DNA of 64,000 nucleotides from Protula sp. h YS-2021 (Eukaryota; Annelida; Polychaeta; Sabellida; Serpulidae). Numbering within the stretch: the first letter of the stretch is position 1; each line of letters opens with the position of its first letter. The position numbers and the translations under genes are program-made. This document shows positions 12,020-25,100 of the stretch, in pieces. A model generated the notes under the pieces. That model saw only the letters and a program-made list of their open reading frames with translations. It ran no database searches and was not told the DNA's origin. The stretch is from contig OX457029.1 in NCBI GenBank assembly GCA_949752745.1, positions 15,343,891 through 15,407,890 of the forward strand, written 5' to 3'.

Positions 12020-12885
12020 ACTACTTCCAGGGTCGTGAAATGACACACAAGACACTACTCCCAAGGTCCCGGAATCACACACGAGACACTGCTCCCAGGA
12101 TCCCGCAAATGACACACGAGACACTGCTCCCAGGATCCCGCAAATGGCACACGAGACACTGCTCCAAGGGTCCCGAAATGACACACGAGACACTGCTCCC
12201 AGGGTCCCGAAATGACACACGAGACAGTGCTCCCAGGATCCCGCAAATAACACACGAGACACTGCTCCCAGGGTCCCAGAATGGCACATAAAACACTGCT
12301 CCCAGGGTCCCGGAATGACACACGAGACACTGTTGCCAGGATCCCGGAATGACACACAAGACACTGCTCCCAAGGTCCCGGAATCACACACGAGACACTG
12401 CTCCCAGGATCCCGCAAATGACACACGAGACACTGCTACCAGGGTCCCGGAATGACACACGAGACACGGTTCCCAGGGTCCCAGAATGGCACACAAGACA
12501 CTGCTCCCAGGATCCCGCAAATGACACACGAGACACTGCTCCCAGGGTCCCGGAATGAAACACAAGACACTGCTCCCAGGGTCCCGGAATCACACACGAG
12601 ACACTGTTCCCAGGGTCCCAGAATGGCACACAAGACACTGCTCCCAAGGTCCCGGAATGACACACGAGACACTGCTCCCAGGGTCCCGGAATCACACACG
12701 GGACACTGTTCCCAGGGTCCCAGAATGGCACACAAGACACTGCTCCCAAGGTCCGGAATGACACACGAGACACTGCTCCCAGGGTCCCGGAATCACACAC
12801 GAGACACTGTTCCCAGGGTCCCGGAATCACACACGAGACACTGCTCCCAGCGTCCCGCAATGAAACTCGAGACACTGTTCCCAGG
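12020..12885. repeat. Minisatellite, ~30-34-bp unit, in probable GPAT 3'UTR
   Basis: About 27 units of ACACGAGACACTGCTCCCAG followed by GGTCCCGGAATG or GATCCCGCAAATG. It begins 122 bp beyond the GPAT stop codon (13007, - strand), so it is likely transcribed as 3'UTR unless polyadenylation is very close to the stop. Open frames of up to 185 codons on both strands are repeat artefacts. Confidence 0.88.
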
Positions 12886-13006
12886 TTATCATATGTCTAA
12901 TATATCCCGTGCAAGTAGAAACCAATATGTAATAGATCAAGTAAGAACATGAGAATTCGGATTTAGAAGCCGAATCACGGCAGATGAATCGGCACGGTCT
13001 TTGTTT

Positions 13007-13142
13007 TCAAGATTCGTTTGTGTGGGCCACATGGTTTTCCTCGGTCAGATTTTCTTCAACGATTTTTAATTTCTGACTGTAAACTGCCTGTTTCTTCTGC
13101 ATCATTTGCGGTTTTGGTTTTGATCGTTTCAGTCCTCCATCC
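13007..13142 (-). CDS. GPAT3/4: GPAT exon 15 and stop
   Basis: The acceptor TTTTGTTTCAG precedes GGATGGAGGACTG. The first base completes Trp409 (split TG|G), then DGGLKRSKPK, the family's conserved C-terminal block, and a lysine/glutamate-rich tail ending HTNES. TGA at 13007-13009. Confidence 0.93.
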
Positions 13143-16100
13143 CTGAAACAAAAAATAACAAGGGCTTCAAATTTTAATGTATCACACTGATTGACCAGTA
13201 TTGATTTTTATTGTTAGTAAAGATATTTACTTCGTTTAAATTCACTATATGGCGGAGCGCACAGCACTTGTCGCCCCTCTTGTGTAAACGTCCAGGCCAT
13301 TGAGTTGTGCTCATACGGTATCCCGACAAAAGGCCTCGCGATAAAACGCCTCGCGACATAACGCCTCGCGACATAAGGCCTCGCGACAAAACGCCTCAAA
13401 ATGTAAAGTGCGACTAAACGCCTCACTTTTTTATGTATGCTTTTACTGCTTCAACCTGAAAAAGTCGAATAATCAGAATTAGTAAGAACGTTGGATTTAT
13501 TTATTTCAAATACAGTAGGACCCACTTAATATGAACACGGTTAATATGAAGTTCGCGTAATGTGAAGTGATTTGCTTGGTCCCAATGTAAAATGCCTTGG
13601 TTTCTAAAGACAGAAATTCACATAACATGAACTCGTCTATTATGAAGTTCGCGTAATATGAAGACCAGCATAAGGTCCCATAGGCCACATTTACTGCATA
13701 ATTTGTTCGCGTAATATGAACTACATAAAAGGCCAAGACAAAAACACAAAGAACACAAGTATACATAAGATTCTGAGTAAGTGTCAACATTGAATGCTAT
13801 TGATATAAAAGGCATTATTGTGAGGCGATCGCAAAAGGGTCGCAATTGCACTTTGGCAGTCTTTAAGCAGATAAAACAGTCGTTTGATTCAAACCTATTG
13901 CGTACCAATACCGTAATCAAACACTAGGGTATTGCATTGTGAAGTTCGTGTAATATGAAGTTCGCGTAATATGAAGTATTTTGCTCGGTCCCGACGACTT
14001 CATACTACGCGCGTCCGACTGTAATTGCAGTTTACTTTCTAACTTTACACCTAAATTATACCTGTCAACATCCACCAGCATTTATAGGTAAAGGGCTATC
14101 TGTCCCCCCGGTCAACTGCCCCCCCCCCCCAGTCAACTGCCCCCCCCCCTTTTTGCAACCCGGTCGACTGCCCCCCTCCCCAATGCAATTTGACGGGGTC
14201 GTCATCTGCCATCTCCTTTTTTTAGTGGAATTTTTTTTTAAATTAGGCAATTGTGATGTCCCCGCGTTTGACTTGTTTTTCAGCCAGTCTGGCGACTTTC
14301 GAGCATTAGATGCCATGCAATACTCCGATATCTCTGACATTCAGTGACTCTGATCGGACTACTCTTTGAATGCAAGACCAGCAAAGGAAGCATTTCTTTG
14401 TTTTTGCTCTTCTTCCGTTGTAGAATAAAATACATAACAAGCATCTTGGCGTAGAAAAAAAATGAGCAAAAAAGTCAGAAAAAATGGAAAAACAGTACGA
14501 GCAAAAATTCAGAAACAAGTTCAATGACAAATGGTAATAGGCGAACAATGAGTGTACGATAAAAAGTAAGAAAAATGGGAAAAAATAGGGAGTTTATACG
14601 AGTGAGGCGTTTTGTCGCACTTTACATTTTGAGGCGTTTTGTCGCGAGGCCTTATGTCGCGAGGCCTTATGTCACGAGGCGTTATGTCGCGAGGCGCTAT
14701 GTCGCGAGGCGTTTTGTCGCGAGGCGTTTTGTCGCGGATTCGCTCATACAACCCCTGGTCAGTGCTGGCTTTCGACGTTGCCTAGTTACACCCCGCTAGC
14801 AAGCCTGTTGCACTAAGCCTACTCGCCACCCCTTCGTGCTGGCTCTAGCCCGAGCATAGGCACGGTCACCTAGCAACTATCTTTGGCGCCTGACGGGAGC
14901 AAGCTAGCCCACGAACAAAGCATGCATATTTTCAAACTTAAAATTGCAAGCAATGCAGCAGCAGCATTTTATTTACTAGCGGGAAATAAAATAAAAAATT
15001 GCCCCCCCCCCCCACCTTCCCCTTCCTCCGCCATTCACAATGATTTTTTCCTCTTTAGATCGATAATTACTGGGTAGCGGTCCAATTGTTTCGTTACATA
15101 AGGTTTCCATATTTTCAATATCTGTGTGTTTAAATAATACTTGTTGCGTAACAGTTCTGTAACATTTATATCGGTACGTTACACTAGTACTGGTTCGTTT
15201 ACTTAAGGTTCGTGATGAGTAAAATCATTATTAAATTATTAAATTACAGCCTCGTCAAATATGGTTTTTTAATTATGTAACGCTTCTTGTTATTTAGTAC
15301 ATAACACGTTCGTTTTATTATTAAATATACCTCCCAACTATTGCTTTAATTATCTCGCAAATAGGCATACCGCAATACACCAATATATTTAAATAGCCAG
15401 ACAGCGTGGTTATCTCTATACCCGAACCCGTCGCATGTTCACTATTCTCACAACAAAACTGCTCTCTACATTTCACGTCCAAATCATGACACATGCGGAC
15501 CCTGGAATGTTCTCGTCTCAGGACTATTCGTCCAAACACACACCCCAACGGACAAATGAATCTTCTGGAAAAACTTCACGTCATTACAGCCGTGCATATG
15601 CTCACATTAAAACAAGAAAAGAAAATTACATTTTCACCAGTATTTAGAAACTTACCACTTGAGCTAGGAACGTACCACTCGAGGTAGAAACTTACCATTC
15701 GAGAAAGGAACTTACCACGCGAGGTAGGAACTTACCACGCGAGGTTGGAACTCACCACTCGGGGTAGGAACTTACCACTCGAGGTAGAAACTTACCACTC
15801 GAGGTAGGAACTTACCATTCGAGAAAGGAACTTACCACGCGAGGTAGGAACTTATCACTCGAGGATGGAACTCACCACTCGGGGTAGGAACTTACCACTC
15901 GAGGTCGACTAGTCCGCCTTGTTCAGCGATGGATGCCTTAACACGATTCGCAAAATCCACGGCTGTTTCTCCTTCCTGTCGTGAAAAGAACAGAATACAG
16001 AGACTCTTAACAACTGCTGTTCAAATATAGAATTACACCTTCTTCGTCGTCAATTTTGTGTGTTATTTTTGACAGGTAACAAGGTGTATGCATGTTAAAA

Positions 16101-19100
16101 TTATAAACATACCGGACTATTAGCTTTATTTTAAAAATTATTTTTCAATCGATTTCGTGGAATAACAACAGAATCCCCCAAATGGTTATATATTGTTTTT
16201 AACTTGAAAAACCTGAACCACGGATGACGCACAGTATAGTTTTAACACTATTTTCCTTTTACTTCATACCCCCCTCCCAGCCCCTCCCGGCGACCCACGA
16301 GACTACAGCACAGCGTACCAGCTGACGCTCAGGTGTCATGTACCACACGTCCACGACTAACGCCCAGCTGGTCAGCATCATGAGCAGGTGCTTCGATAAC
16401 GACTGCTTGCCACTGTTCCAAAACGGATCTGCGAATCTAGGGTCATACTGTTAGGCGACAGAAAATTCTTCAGTCATTCTTCAGGTCAATAAATATAATA
16501 CTAAAATCGCACCGGTGAGAAATCGCATCCAAGTCTAGATTCACATATATTAACTCGGGTTCGCAATCCGTCACCAACCGACTGTCATTTAAAATGAGAA
16601 CATATCACGCAAATAAGAATTCACATGTATTTTCCTTATTTACGAAGCAAGGCACTGTAGTAAACGTTAGTCTATTCCGGAACACATCCTAACTGTAGAC
16701 AATTCAGCTTCCGTGGTTCCCTATGTATTTCAGTCAGACTGGGCCTCATCAGTCTATTCTAAAATAGTCTCACTTTGTCGATAGTGCCTTATTTTGGCCT
16801 CACAAAAATATGCAGATTCTTATTTGCCTGATGCATTCTTATTTCAAAGAATAAGGTTTTATTTCGGTTGGTTCGTCACAAAAAATATCATGACGTGTAC
16901 CAGATTGAGTACGCAACAATGTCTTTGTGAACAATGAATTGGGCTTCTTCCTTGCCGTTTATTTAGCTATTGTAATTCATATTGTGTTTCAGTGTAACTT
17001 AGTTTGCAGTCCTGATTGGAGCGAATATAAAAATTTCTCCTAAACTTTAGCACTGCTGGTTGTGAAAATTATGGCTACTCGCACCTACCTTTATTGCTAC
17101 AGGATAAATCACACCGCCGACTTCAAAACTGCCCTTTTTGAACATCATTATGGACGTATTGTTTATGCAGGTTCCTGTCAGTGAGAGAGATACAGTGCCA
17201 TCACAGAATGCCTCGTGTTACTGGGAAGACAGTACCGGGTTAACTGAATGGATTTAGCAAAGACGTCTTGTATAAGTGGGTCTTTTTGATACAAAATCAC
17301 GCAAAGTTTAGGAAACCACCATCTAAAGCCCCGAGAGAACCGTTCATCAAGGAATTATGCTATCATTCTGAGGAACTGATCCTCTGGAGATATTCCTCGT
17401 CGGTGAGTTGTAATGAAGTACCCAACTAAACGCCCTGATCAATGTCAGTGAAACCAATGTCAGATTTAGCCTCCGTTTCAAAACGCCAAACAGTTCAGCC
17501 GAGTTTGGTGCATTCCACTTACCTTCTGGGAATATAAGGATAGGTAACTTTTCTTTATCTTCTATATGTTTCCTTAATCTAAACACAAAGAAAGCGACTA
17601 TTCATACGATATGTTCCTGTTCATGCGTTATGTTCCTGTTCATACTTCATGTTCCTGTTCATACGCCATGTTCCTGTTCCTACGTTATGTTCCTGTGGGA
17701 ACGAGCTTAAAAATCAAAAACTGGCTGTACTGAACAAAACTACACCCATACCCATTCGGGATACCGAGTATCAATGCGAAACTTACATCTTTTAAATTTG
17801 TCCTAACCTTACATTTGTTTGGTCAAAAAAACCGGGTACTGAAAAATAAATTGCCGTAGTTTTACTAGATTCACCTTTCTTTCAATCTTCCAATGTATCA
17901 CGAAGCTCTTTTATAGCCTACTGGAGCCTTTTATGAGTGCAAGTTATGAAAAAGAAAAGAAGACTACCTCCTAGCTACGGCTATTCTGTCCCTGATTTCA
18001 GAACGTTGGAACCAAATGTGCGACTCGGCTCTTGACATGGCCCGCTGCATGAAGCCCATGAAGCCTCCCTGTGCTTGTCCCACCTGAAAGACCCACGGTA
18101 TGCATATACAGCAGTGATCACTCTACAGTGGTACCTTACACAGGACAAAATGCTACATAAGCCCATGAAGCCCCACCCCCACCTGTGCTTGTCCCACTGA
18201 AAAACAACGGTGAGCAATTATACGGCGGTAGTGCTCTACACTGGTACCTTATACAGGATAAAATGGTACATAAGCCCATGAAGCCCCCCTGTGCTTGTCC
18301 CACCTGACAGACCCACGGCGTGCAATTATACGGCAGTGTTCACTCTACACTGGTAACTTATATAGGGATATTTCATAAAGGTACAAAAATTGCACTAAAA
18401 GTTCAGTACCCAAAACAATAATACGTATTTCGGTAAAAGATGAAAACGAAATGACACAAACATACCATGGCATAGCAGTTGTCGCAGCCTAGAATGACAA
18501 TATCAATGGGCGACGTGTGATTTGCCACGCATATGCCTCCGCCTTTGGCCTTGTTTTCCCTGCAGAAAAGAAGTGCACGTCAACCGCCAAAAACTAGCGT
18601 TGTACAGGAAAGGATCTACCTGCATTTCTTTTTGCCTCATCTGACATACACCCATACCGATCCGACCATATTCCACTACCTCTCTCACTTAACTTTCTGC
18701 CACCGTATTCATCAAGGTTAACTTCTGCAGTTAAGTGGTCCAGTTAAATGTTCAGTTAACTCTAACAATTTTGGTCAGCTAACAGAGCCGGTTAAGTCGT
18801 GCTAATGAAGCAGGTAAACTAAAAGCCAGCTAACTGATTTTGTGAAGCTAACCGGTGCAGTTAACTAGAAGTTAACTTATCTTGTGGGGATTTCCGCAAT
18901 GACGTAACAATGGCAAGATGGAGGAAGTGACTGTGATGCTATAACGGGACAATTTGTTAATGATATATATAAAGTTTTACATTAGAAACTCAGTTATACC
19001 GATGTATCGGAGCTGTCTCAGTTCCCATGTTGTCACTCAATTTTTGTCATAATATGTCTTTTTCGAATAATATTTGAACTTATTTTGATCTGCGTTGCAG

Positions 19101-22100
19101 TAGGGTTCCATTCCTTGAGCTTTGGGAGAGAGTTTTTCGGAATTTTAATTGCAATAAAAATCCTTTTCAAAGTCAAACAAAATAAATATATGTTAGTTTT
19201 ATTATTTTTATCATTATTTGAATGAAAGGACTGTTTTCTGTGAATTTAAGCGAAACTTTCTATCAGGCTGTCTCTTGTCATATACTAGGAACAAGGGAAT
19301 TATTTTAATTCTTTGTATTTTCCCTGTTTTTTTTTCAGGAAATGAAAAAATGAGCAAGAGTTGCATCATTTATACACAAGTAGTTTTGTTATTATACATT
19401 TTTAGTCATGCTATTTTAGCATCTTATTTTTGGAAGTAAACTATCGAAAGCGAACGCATTCCATTATGACGTAAAACTCTTTCCCGTGCACACATATAAC
19501 AAACGCACAAGAAATCCAAGTAAATAAACTAAAGATGGGGAGGGGGGGGGGGGGCTTGCATTCGCCAAAGACTTTAATAGCAAGCTTACATCTGTTTAAA
19601 TTGCTACATGAACAAACAAAATTCGGTTTATAGAAACCAAACTAAATCTGAGTGGCTGACATATATCTGTATAAACCTGCTTATGCCGCTGTATGAAAGG
19701 AGTATAATTGTTTTTAAGCACCACAGCTTCTCCTATTTAACCGACCGACAGTTAGCCCTCCCCCCCCCCCCCCCCCCCCCCAGAGTCTGTTAACTTTTTC
19801 AGTCAAACTGGGTGTTTGGGGTACATTTTACTGACACTTAACCGTCGTGAATAACATTAACAGTTACGTGTTCGATTAACTCTAGAAGTTAACTTTTCTT
19901 GTCATGTGTGGAGTTAACCGTGCAGTTGTGTTTCGACTTACTTATTGTGAAAGGTGATCACAGCAGAGAAAGACCGCGCAAATATCCTGTACGCCGTGAG
20001 CGCCAAACGCGTGTGAGCCAACTTCTTTAATCTGCCAATGCAATTCAGAAAAAAGGCGGTCACTTGTCACGTTTTATCCCCATTCAGGCCTCCACTAGTT
20101 CTGCTTAGACCTCGAGTTCTCACCAGTAAGAATCAGCTGAGACAGGAAGTTACAACCTCCATGTCTGGCTGACGGTAACTGGGCACCACTAAGCGTTATA
20201 CGACTACACTGTAAGGACACTTTATTTTTATTTTTATTTTATTTATTTATTTTTTCATTTTTCTTCTTTTTTTTTTTTTGAGAATGGATATTACAACAGT
20301 GTGGTTGCTACATGTTATTTGTTTCAACATCTAGGAACGCAAGAAGTGATTTCAGACACCTACTTTCCATCGGGCATACCGCCAATAACGAAGGTTCCCA
20401 CTATCATAAGTCCGATGGCAAAGAGTGCTACTGTTAATCTACAAATGAAATAGATGGCAACGAGTAATTAACATACAGTACTGAGTCCACCACTCAAACG
20501 ACAAGTACTTTCTGTGTAATCATTTTTCATGTTGGTGACCCATTTTATTTTTTTTCTTCGATTTATACTCCCCCTCCACCCTTAAATGTGTTTTTAAATG
20601 GTTAAGTCGTGCCTAAAATGTGGTGACTATCGGTCAAGTGGCTTTTGTTTTATCATGGTAACAGCAATGTGCGGATGAAAATCCACGATGGCAGCTGGCA
20701 GCCATTTTGACTTTTCTCTATTCAATCGACAACAAGTCCCGAGCGTGATTTTCTGACCGTAAACATGTCTAAAATTTCATGATGATCCGTAAAGTTGTGC
20801 ACGAATTCTTATGTTTTCAAGAAATTGTGGGAAAATTTCAAGATGGCAGTTATTTTTAAGTTACTGATTGATTTGAAAGTGAAATATCTCTCCGAAAATT
20901 CCTCAAGTAGTTTTTGTGTTATCACGTTGACAAGAAATTGTGGGTGAAAATGCAAGATGGCGGCCAGCGCGACCTTGAAATTGAGCCCAGGTCAAAATAA
21001 CGTACACCTACAAATCATAACTAGAACCGCATTTCTAGGCGGAATGCACACCCCCAGATCAAGTTCTACATAAGCACAGTTTTGTGGTCCTCGTGTAGTG
21101 TCGTAGAAGAAGCTGAGACAAGGAAATGAATTTTACTCTCAAGAAAAAAAAAGCACCAACGGCTGCCCGCACAAATCCATTTAAGCCTTGACCAAGTCAA
21201 AGATTTGTCAAGTGTTAACAAGTCATTTAGATACTAAATACCATAGGAAACGAGTTATTTTGGTTTCAGTAACAACCAGCGACGGACAAGCGGCTAGACA
21301 GACGAACGAACAACACACAGAACCGGCAGTCTCCCTACAGGGCTCACAGGCTAATAATAGTCATCTACTCATGCGCACGAATGATTTCACTTCACTTCTC
21401 ACATAGAGGTATTTGTATATCAATCTACATACCATACACACGAACCATAAAAAGGCTCGTCAGTTCGGTATATTCCGACGGGAATCGATGAGGGGACATC
21501 GAAAAACTGATTACGCAATAAGGTGTCACACCTACGAACCAGATATGTACCGGTTTGAATTCAAATTCTGTGACTTTTTTTATTTATTCTTGTGACTGAA
21601 TACAAAAATAAGTACCTCAAGGGAAAAAGTATGAAGTACCGCAACACGAAGCCGAAGAACCAAAGAAACGTCAGCCGTAAACTGTTGACAAATAAAATAT
21701 ATCACCAATTATCATCATTTTAGGCTTTCAAATGATCGCTAAAGAAAAGCTAGGAACAAATTTGTGGGTTTTTAAACATAAAACGAGGAAATATTATGAA
21801 CGAACTTTAGTGTTTTCACCATCAAAACTAACCGTTTTTCTGTTGATTTCGAAGTACTTACTGCACAGAAGGTATCAAACTCGACGTTCCGTGAACATTC
21901 ATTTTCCCCCTTGGTATGTACATAACTGATGGGTGTACACCCGAGAAAAACACCCAGAAGGACCCTTTTTTTGATACAGGTTGTTGGTTTGAGAACAAAA
22001 AACTGACACAAACTGGGAATTTCAGAACAAAAACCAGCAAAAGGTAGGAGCGTTTGAAAGCCTGTTATTTCATAAAGTAAATGCCAATGAATACTTTATT

Positions 22101-25100
22101 TCTGTATATTTTTATCACCATTAACTGTTAGACGACAGCATTGTTTGCAAGTTGTTGAGCGCAAATAAAGCAATACGGTCTGAGAAGTCGACAGAAAGGC
22201 ACCTGATGAACTGGTAGTTAATGTTAGTCCTCGTCAGCAAATTCCACGAAGAAAGTTCTGGAAAAAGGGAAACATTGACATGCACAACTTCTATTCCACA
22301 TCCCATTTTCTCACAAAACTGTGGGATTATTCAAAGCAAATCATGTCAAAGTGTAACGATGTAAAATGTCGGGCTGACCAGGAACAAACCAATTAATGTA
22401 TTTAATCGACTCCATTTAAAGACTGACAGAATAAAAAAACCTTAATAAAAAACCTGTGGTTGTCTGCAATTTGTTTTTTTTTTTTTTTTTTTTTTTTTTT
22501 GCATTGTTACTGTAGGCCTAATTTCTTACATTAAAATGTCAATGCACATAAAAAATCAAATAACATAAACAACAAACCGGCCGCATCGAATCGCTGTGTC
22601 ACTTCGTCTTCTATTATTGCCTGTTGAGAAAACGTGGATATCAAACATAAAACATCCTAAACTAAAACAAAATCAAGATTCAGACGATGGAAATTTCGGT
22701 GAAATAATTTTACATGCATTAAATTATCAGTCTGAATTGTCTTAACCCATAATTTGCAATATCAATTAAATTTTTAAATACTGAATTTGTCTCTTCTGCT
22801 TATGCGTGTTACAATCGACAAGCGTGACCAGTCAGTACGCGTCACAGCAACGGCTGTGGGCAGTCACTACGCGTCACAGATATGGCTATTGGCAGTCAGT
22901 ACGCGTCACAGCTATGGCTGTTGGCAGTCAGTACGCGTCACAGCTACGGCTGTGGGCAGTCACTACGCGTCACAGATATGGCTATTGGCAGTCAGTACGC
23001 GTCACAGCTATGGCTGTTGGCAGTCAGTATGCGTCACAGCTACGGCTGTTGGCAGTCAGTACGCGTCACAGCTACGGCTGTTGGCAGTCAGTACGCGTCA
23101 CAGCAATAGCTGTTGGCAGTCACTATGCGTCACAGCTACGGCTGTTTGCCGTCAGTACGCGTCACAGCTATGGCTGCTGGCAGTCAGTATGCGTCACAGC
23201 TACGGCTGTTGGCAGTCAGTATGCGTCACAGCTATGGCTGTTGGCAGTCAGTACGCGTCACAGCTACGGCTGTTGGCAGTCAGTACGCGTCACAGCAATA
23301 GCTGTTGGCAGTCACTATGCGTCACAGCTACGGCTGTTTGCCGTCAGTACGCGTCACAGCTATGGCTGTTGGCAGTCAGTATGCGTCACAGCTATGGCTG
23401 TTGGCAGTCACTATGCGTCACAGATATGGTTATTGGCAGTCAGTACGCGTCACAGCTATGGCTGTTGGCAGTCAGTACGCGTCACAGCTACGGCTGTTGG
23501 CAGTCAGTACGTGTCACAGCTACGGCTGTTGGCAGTCAGTACGCGTCACAGTTACGGCTGTTGGCAGTCAGTATGCGTCACAGCTATGGCTGTTGGCAGT
23601 CAGTACGCGTCACAGCAATAGCTGTTGGCAGTCACTATGCGTCACAGCTACGGCTGTTGGCCGTCAGTACGCGTCACAGCTATGGCTGTTGGCAGTCAGT
23701 ATGCGTCACAGCTACGGCTGTTGGCAGTCAGTATGCGTCACAGCTATGGCTGTTGGCAGTCAGTATGCGTCACAGCTATGGCTGTTGGCAGTCAGTACGC
23801 GTCACAGCAATAGCTGCTGGCAGTCAGTATGCGTCACAGCTATGGCTGTTGGCAGTCAGTACGCGTCACAGCTATGGCTGTTTGCAGTCACTACGCGTCA
23901 CAGCTATGGCTGTTTGCAGTCACTACGCGTCACAGCTATGGCTGTTGGCAGTCTGTACGCGTCACAGCTATGGCTGTTGGCAGTCAGTACGCGTCACAGC
24001 TATGGCTGTTGGTAGTTAGTATGCATCACAGCCAAGGCTGTTTTAAGTCAGTACGCCTCACAGCTATGGCTGTTCAGACCCAACGCTTTAAGTGCAATGT
24101 GTGAAATCACATTCCGACAAAATTTACGATACGTGGCATTTTGTTAAATCTCGGTGCGTGTTAATATATCGTTACTATCAATATGTAAATGACAGATTTT
24201 ATTTCTCTATTTTTATTTTTTTCCTACCGCAGAAATTAATATGGTCACCTCTATTCCATCTTTGCAATAAAACATAGCGTCTTGTAACCGGAAGCCCTTG
24301 TCCAGCTCGTAGATGCTCCGCTGTCTTTCTAATCTTCCCACTGGCTTCCTGTCTATGATTTGGCCTGTGTCCAAAAATAAAAAAAAATACACCAATCAAA
24401 CTAAATCAGGCCCTTACCATAGAGCCCGTTTCCTCTCAGAAATCATTTAAACTCTTTATTTTTCTAATCATGCTTTTTTTACACCCAGGGTTCGCGCTGG
24501 GTTCTCAGGAAAGTGAGTCAAAAAAGGGAAGTGTCACTCAGTTAGGTTCAGAAAAACTAGGTGGGTTCCGAAAAAGTGAGTCATTTCGTAAAAAATGCCC
24601 AAAAGTGGACAAAAACCCCGCCAACGCGAACCCTGACACCTTTATTAATAAATATTAAATATTAAAGCGCAACAGAGTTTCAAAACCTCTGTAGCATAAC
24701 TAAAACAAAGGCTATACGTGACAAGTCATTTATCTAGAAAACCCAAGTCTCACTACATTAATGCTTTGTGAGGAGCTCTCTTCTTGACAAAACATTACCC
24801 CAACTTTTTCTACAGACAACTCTATCGCTAAGTCTCCACCTAACAAGACATCGTGCAGATAACATCCCCCAACCGGAAACGTGCCCGGAAGTCAAGCTAA
24901 GAATGTGGTCACTATAAACAGGTTTTACTGTATGTCTTTTGATTCAGGTCTTGAAGGTGGTGGCTACAAAAAGGTTTTACTATTCTTTTTTTTTACTTTA
25001 TTCCACTTCATTGGAGATTTTTTTGTTGGGGGGGGGGGGGGATTAGCTGCTTGTCGAAACACAAGATAGCAGGTGGCCCAATTAAAACGTGAAACATATT

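Larger units (their letters stand above)
13317..14741. mobile_element. Non-autonomous transposon with iterated 15-bp ends and perfect 8-bp TSD
   Basis: Both ends are runs of a 15-bp unit close to GAGGCGTTTTGTCGC (about 5 copies at 13325-13430, about 9 inverted at 14604-14736). The inner parts pair exactly across TGAGGCGTTT and AAGTGCGAC. GCTCATAC stands directly outside both ends (13309-13316 and 14742-14749). An 8-bp duplication with clustered subterminal motifs points to hAT or a similar superfamily (inference). No transposase remains. It lies in GPAT intron 14 and contains the pogo-like MITE at 13513-14021. Confidence 0.8.

Noticed and set aside
12008..12952. Open frames of up to 185 codons on both strands
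   Set aside because: Minisatellite frames; they would lie in the GPAT 3'UTR or its antisense.
22787..24019. 410-codon open frame of YASQLWLLAVSTRHSYGCWQ repeats
   Set aside because: It is a reading of the 32-bp minisatellite within GPAT intron 3; several frames are open equally.
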